Shown piece by piece: positions 53,352 to 55,926 of a stretch of DNA of 55,926 nucleotides (position 1 is the first letter of the stretch; each line of letters starts with the position of its first letter). The notes under the pieces are model-generated. The model did not search any database. It was given only the letters and a program-made list of their open reading frames with translations, and was not told the DNA's origin. This stretch comes from Candidatus [Bacteroides] periocalifornicus (GTDB lineage Bacteria > Bacteroidota > Bacteroidia > Bacteroidales > CAJPTX01), in the NCBI GenBank assembly GCA_001421095.1, contig LIIK01000013.1, positions 1-55,926 on the forward strand. Direction: 5' to 3'. Both the position numbers and the translations under genes were made by a program.

Positions 53352-53768
53352 ATGTGGAAATTCTACGCGCTCCTGTCTGCACTCTTCGCAGCCCTCACCG
53401 CCATTTTCGCCAAAATCGGGGTGGCAAACGTGAATGCGCACCTCGCCACCGCCATCCGGACCACCGTTGTCCTTCTCCTGGCCTGGGGCATCGTTTTCGC
53501 CTCTGGGCACGCCGGCGAGCTTAAGGGGGTGGGGGCCCGCACATGGATCTTCCTCATCCTCTCTGGGCTGGCCACGGGGCTATCATGGATCTTCTACTTC
53601 CATGCCCTGCAAACGGGCGAGGCCTCGCGGGTAGCTCCTATCGATAAGCTAAGCGTAGTCTTCACCATCCTGCTCGCCTTCCTCATCCTCCGTGAACCGC
53701 TCACCCCCAGGGTTATTCTAGGAGGCATGCTCATAGCGGCTGGGAGCATTGTGATGATCATCCGCTAG
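53352..53768 (+). CDS. Single-domain EamA-family transporter
   Basis: 138 residues with five predicted membrane helices, i.e. one EamA unit instead of the usual two. Signatures are KFYALLSALFAALTAIFAKIG at the start (residues 3-23), a LATGLSWIFYFHALQTG segment, and VFTILLAFLILREPLT in the last part. Such half-size members presumably work as dimers. Substrate unknown. The start at 53352 was chosen because helix one follows it directly. Confidence 0.88.
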   Translation: MWKFYALLSALFAALTAIFAKIGVANVNAHLATAIRTTVVLLLAWGIVFASGHAGELKGVGARTWIFLILSGLATGLSWIFYFHALQTGEASRVAPIDKLSVVFTILLAFLILREPLTPRVILGGMLIAAGSIVMIIR

Positions 53769-53781
53769 GCTGGAACGGGCC

Positions 53782-53930
53782 CCTGCAAAGCCCATCTGAA
53801 CGACGCGGCACGCTGCGTCGCTACGACCTTGGAGAAATGGAGATTGACCAAAAAATTTTTAACCGAAAGAAGAAAAAACATCTCTACGCATTTAAACGAC
53901 GCGGCACGCCGCTTCGCTACAGTCTTCGAG
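53782..53930 (-). repeat. Two GTAGCGACG-family repeats, second flank type
   Basis: Minus-strand cores are at 53801-53824 and 53897-53920. Both are bounded on the low-coordinate side by a (T)TTAAACGACG or CTGAACGACG flank, the first preceded by CTGCAAAGCCCAT. The low-coordinate flank differs from the AATAGA-type tails seen at 161 and 11706. The stretch 53769-54030 has no gene. Confidence 0.7.
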
Positions 53931-54030
53931 ATTCGTAAGTTATTGATTAAAACGTTTTAACCACAAGATAGGCAAAGGGAATCTCAACCAATAGAACGTA
54001 TATCTTGCAGGGGCCGTGAGTCCGCATGGA

Positions 54031-54058
54031 AAAGGCGCAGGTTAATCCCTGCGCCTTT
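54031..54058 (-). terminator. Terminator of the DUF438 gene
   Basis: AAGGCGCAGG pairs with CCTGCGCCTT around TTAATC, with T-rich sequence on the minus strand. Confidence 0.82.
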
Positions 54059-54069
54059 CATTTTCCGCG

Positions 54070-55704
54070 CTATTGGCCGTCTACGGGCTCCTTCTCGTAG
54101 CCAGCTATAAGGTTCTTCACGCCCTCTACCAGCTTCTCCAGCGGCACGCCACTGTGCTCGCTCATCATCCCGAAGGTGGCCTTCTGCACCATAAGCTTGC
54201 CCAGCGGGCTCTGGAGCTTCTTGAAGTGGGGATCTATGGTGGCCATATCCTTTATCGCCTTGGGGTAGCGGGCTAGCAGATCCTTGAGCCGGGTATCCGC
54301 ATTCAGCTCTAGGGGGGTGCTGCTTGCAGGGGCAGCGCCCTCCCCGTCCAGCGCCTCCTTCTGCCCATACCCACCGTTCTGCTCGCCGTCCCAGGTAAGC
54401 AGGGTGCGCGATCCCTCTAGCTCGCGGATATGGGTACAGTTCTGCATCATCTCCAGCACCCCGCGGAATTTGCCTTCCTTATCGCGCACCGCTACGTAGG
54501 TGATGTAGATGAACAGCCCCGGCTTGTTGATCCAGAACTCAGCCTGGTTCTGCTCGCCAGTGCGGAATTTCTCTATGATCTCCTCTACTATGTGCACGCT
54601 CTTAGGCGGGTGGCAACGCCGTACCTCGCGGCCTATAACCCCAGCGCTACGCGGGAATATACGGTGCTCGGTGTCTGTGTAGAACTTCACCAGCTCGTTC
54701 TCATCCACGTAAGAGAGATCCACGGGCATATGGCGGAATATCAGGTTGATCTGCTCCAGCGTTAGCTGCCCCTCGGCCACATGGAAGAGCCTGTCTGGGT
54801 CATCGGCCGCTGGGGCAGCGGGCGCAGCTGAGTACTTGGCTATTAGCGCGCCGAGGTCATTGAGGAAATTGCTCGCCACGCCCGAGCTGGCCGTGCTGGC
54901 GACATTCCCGGGGCTCGCTATGGTGTTGGCTATCGGGTTTATGGTTTGCGCACCCGTGGTGGTTTGGGAGGGCTCGCCCGGCATGTGGATGAGGAAGAAC
55001 CCGATCTCACGGTCGCCACGCTCCATCTCCTTGAACTCCTCCGGGGGAATCAGCTTCAGCGCCGTGGGGTAGAGTATGAGCTCCTCCTTACCCATAAGGT
55101 CGAGGCAGTCGATCTCCATGCTCTTGTAGGCCTCTGGGAATGCAGCGTAGTTACCGAGGTTCAGGAGGTCGTTGCACTTCTTAATCTCATCGCGCACGTA
55201 GTCATCATAGGTCCACATGGTGGTGCTGGGGCGGTTGAACCCGTGGCGTTCCAGCGCCGAGTAGAGCTGGTTCTGCTTGCGGTGGAAGTGCACGCGGTAC
55301 TTCATCATATCGGCCATCAGGGGCTTCCAGGCCTCAGGGTCAAAGGGCTTATCGAGCAGCTCGTGCCCCTGCTTTAGCAGCTCCTTCATCTTGGCCACCT
55401 CGCGCCTGTAGGCATCTATGGGATGCCCGAAAGGAAGCTCCTCAGGCGGGCGCTTTATGAGCCCCTCGAATATGTGGATAATCTCCTTGGTGTCCTCGAG
55501 CCGGCACTCATCAGCCCCCTGGTCGGCATTCTTCACCAGCTGCTCTGCGGCGGCGAACTCCTCGGGGCTAACGTCGCCCACCTCTTTGCGGGCACGATCC
55601 CGAGCCTCATCCAGCGTGATCTCCTTGTTCGCGTAGGCCGTCCGGATTGCGATCATCTTCTCCAGCTTCTCCCGGTTCAGATTCTCAAACGATATGGTAC
55701 CCAT
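54070..55704 (-). CDS. DUF438/hemerythrin/PAS/DUF1858 multidomain protein
   Basis: 544 residues, cytoplasmic. Domains in order: DUF438 (about 15-85), a hemerythrin-like helical domain (about 95-235: HPIDAYRREV, VHFHRKQNQLY, KEELILYPTAL), a linker rich in Thr/Ala/Pro, a PAS domain (about 310-440: FRHMPVDLSYVDENELV, EFWINKPGLFIYITYVAVRD) and DUF1858 (about 475-535). A redox, oxygen or NO sensing role is the usual guess. No output domain is present, so it may signal through a partner. Second hemerythrin-type protein in the window. Confidence 0.9.
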   Translation of the reverse strand: MGTISFENLNREKLEKMIAIRTAYANKEITLDEARDRARKEVGDVSPEEFAAAEQLVKNADQGADECRLEDTKEIIHIFEGLIKRPPEELPFGHPIDAYRREVAKMKELLKQGHELLDKPFDPEAWKPLMADMMKYRVHFHRKQNQLYSALERHGFNRPSTTMWTYDDYVRDEIKKCNDLLNLGNYAAFPEAYKSMEIDCLDLMGKEELILYPTALKLIPPEEFKEMERGDREIGFFLIHMPGEPSQTTTGAQTINPIANTIASPGNVASTASSGVASNFLNDLGALIAKYSAAPAAPAADDPDRLFHVAEGQLTLEQINLIFRHMPVDLSYVDENELVKFYTDTEHRIFPRSAGVIGREVRRCHPPKSVHIVEEIIEKFRTGEQNQAEFWINKPGLFIYITYVAVRDKEGKFRGVLEMMQNCTHIRELEGSRTLLTWDGEQNGGYGQKEALDGEGAAPASSTPLELNADTRLKDLLARYPKAIKDMATIDPHFKKLQSPLGKLMVQKATFGMMSEHSGVPLEKLVEGVKNLIAGYEKEPVDGQ

Positions 55705-55865
55705 GATGCTTGTGAATTTAGTTTTGTTGCGCCTTTCACTATCGTACTAACAATCGATCCGATTGATTTGTTCTCTACAAAACGCTGATAATTTTCCAAC
55801 CCTCCCCACCCACCAGGCACACTCGGCCTACGCAGCAGAAACCGCCGCATGCCCGCAGGGGCAGG

Positions 55866-55926
55866 TGATAACGTTGATTTTATAATCAACTAGTAATCAA
55901 TCTATTCTTTGTACCAACTCCGTACC
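55866..55926. repeat. Window-edge inverted repeat and partial palindromic-element relative
   Basis: GTTGATT/AATCAAC (55873-55890) forms a small hairpin. The last 16 bases, GTACCAACTCCGTACC, resemble the outer arm of the 35690 palindrome (CCGTACCAACTC). The element, if complete, continues outside the window. Confidence 0.4.

Overview
The window looks like chromosomal DNA from a GC-rich member of the Bacteroidota, most likely order Bacteroidales. Several things point there. The promoters fit the Bacteroidetes sigma consensus (a TTTG or TTG box, 18-21 nt, then TAnnTTTG, usually TACCTTTG). Three secreted products carry or derive from type IX secretion (T9SS) C-terminal domains. GldH, a DUF3078 outer-membrane protein, a RicT/PSP1 protein with a basic tail, a DUF349 repeat protein and a K+-type membrane pyrophosphatase are also present. 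No phage, plasmid or insertion sequence was seen, so species cannot be fixed from the text alone.

Layout. 1-490: repeat-rich edge. 491-5588: large BspA-like T9SS substrate, then prfA. 5902-11392: pyrF, a membrane-anchored metallo-hydrolase, a DUF4143 ATPase, an unknown secreted protein and nfo. 11472-13108: tRNA-Phe, a relic of a T9SS sorting domain and a NucA-type nuclease. 13258-20965 (minus): thioredoxin-like lipoprotein, recA, DUF349 protein, pyrG, yidC. 21223-21555: small acidic protein. 21838-26264 (minus): pyrD followed by a selenium-mobilisation set (yedF, a cysteine-desulfurase-like enzyme, a DUF3343 carrier, selD). 26392-27494 (minus): rpsF-rpsR-rplI. 27768-29468: ftcD. 29905-33691 (minus): purA with a small HsdR_N protein, a Fur regulator, a DUF3078 protein. 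34123-38230 (plus): class I aldolase, GH3-family ligase, deoxynucleoside kinase. 38669-40767 (minus): rpmH, an MmcQ/YjbR protein, a T9SS substrate. 40922-47025 (minus): a compact run ricT-gldH-trmB-GT2-pyrC-hemerythrin-LuxR. 47338-53065 (minus): LTA-synthase-like sulfatase, DAHP synthase/chorismate mutase, hppA. 53352-55704: a one-domain EamA protein (plus) and a DUF438/hemerythrin/PAS protein (minus).

Most genes are housekeeping: translation (prfA, rpsF, rpsR, rplI, rpmH, trmB), pyrimidine synthesis in four separate places (pyrF, pyrG, pyrD, pyrC), DNA repair (recA, nfo) and envelope biogenesis (yidC, gldH). The accessory interest is the selenium cassette downstream of pyrD, two hemerythrin-type proteins (one translationally coupled to a LuxR regulator), and the secreted proteins.

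The most striking unexplained structure is between genes. A GC-rich palindromic core (consensus GTAGCGACGTGGCGTGCC followed by GCGTCGC) recurs about ten times, only in intergenic DNA, with two kinds of 3' flank. At 50530-50780 it is amplified into a tandem array of about 76-bp units. A second hairpin motif occurs three times, and a 101-nt imperfect palindrome at 35690-35790 has partial relatives at both ends of the window. I know no named family that matches these.
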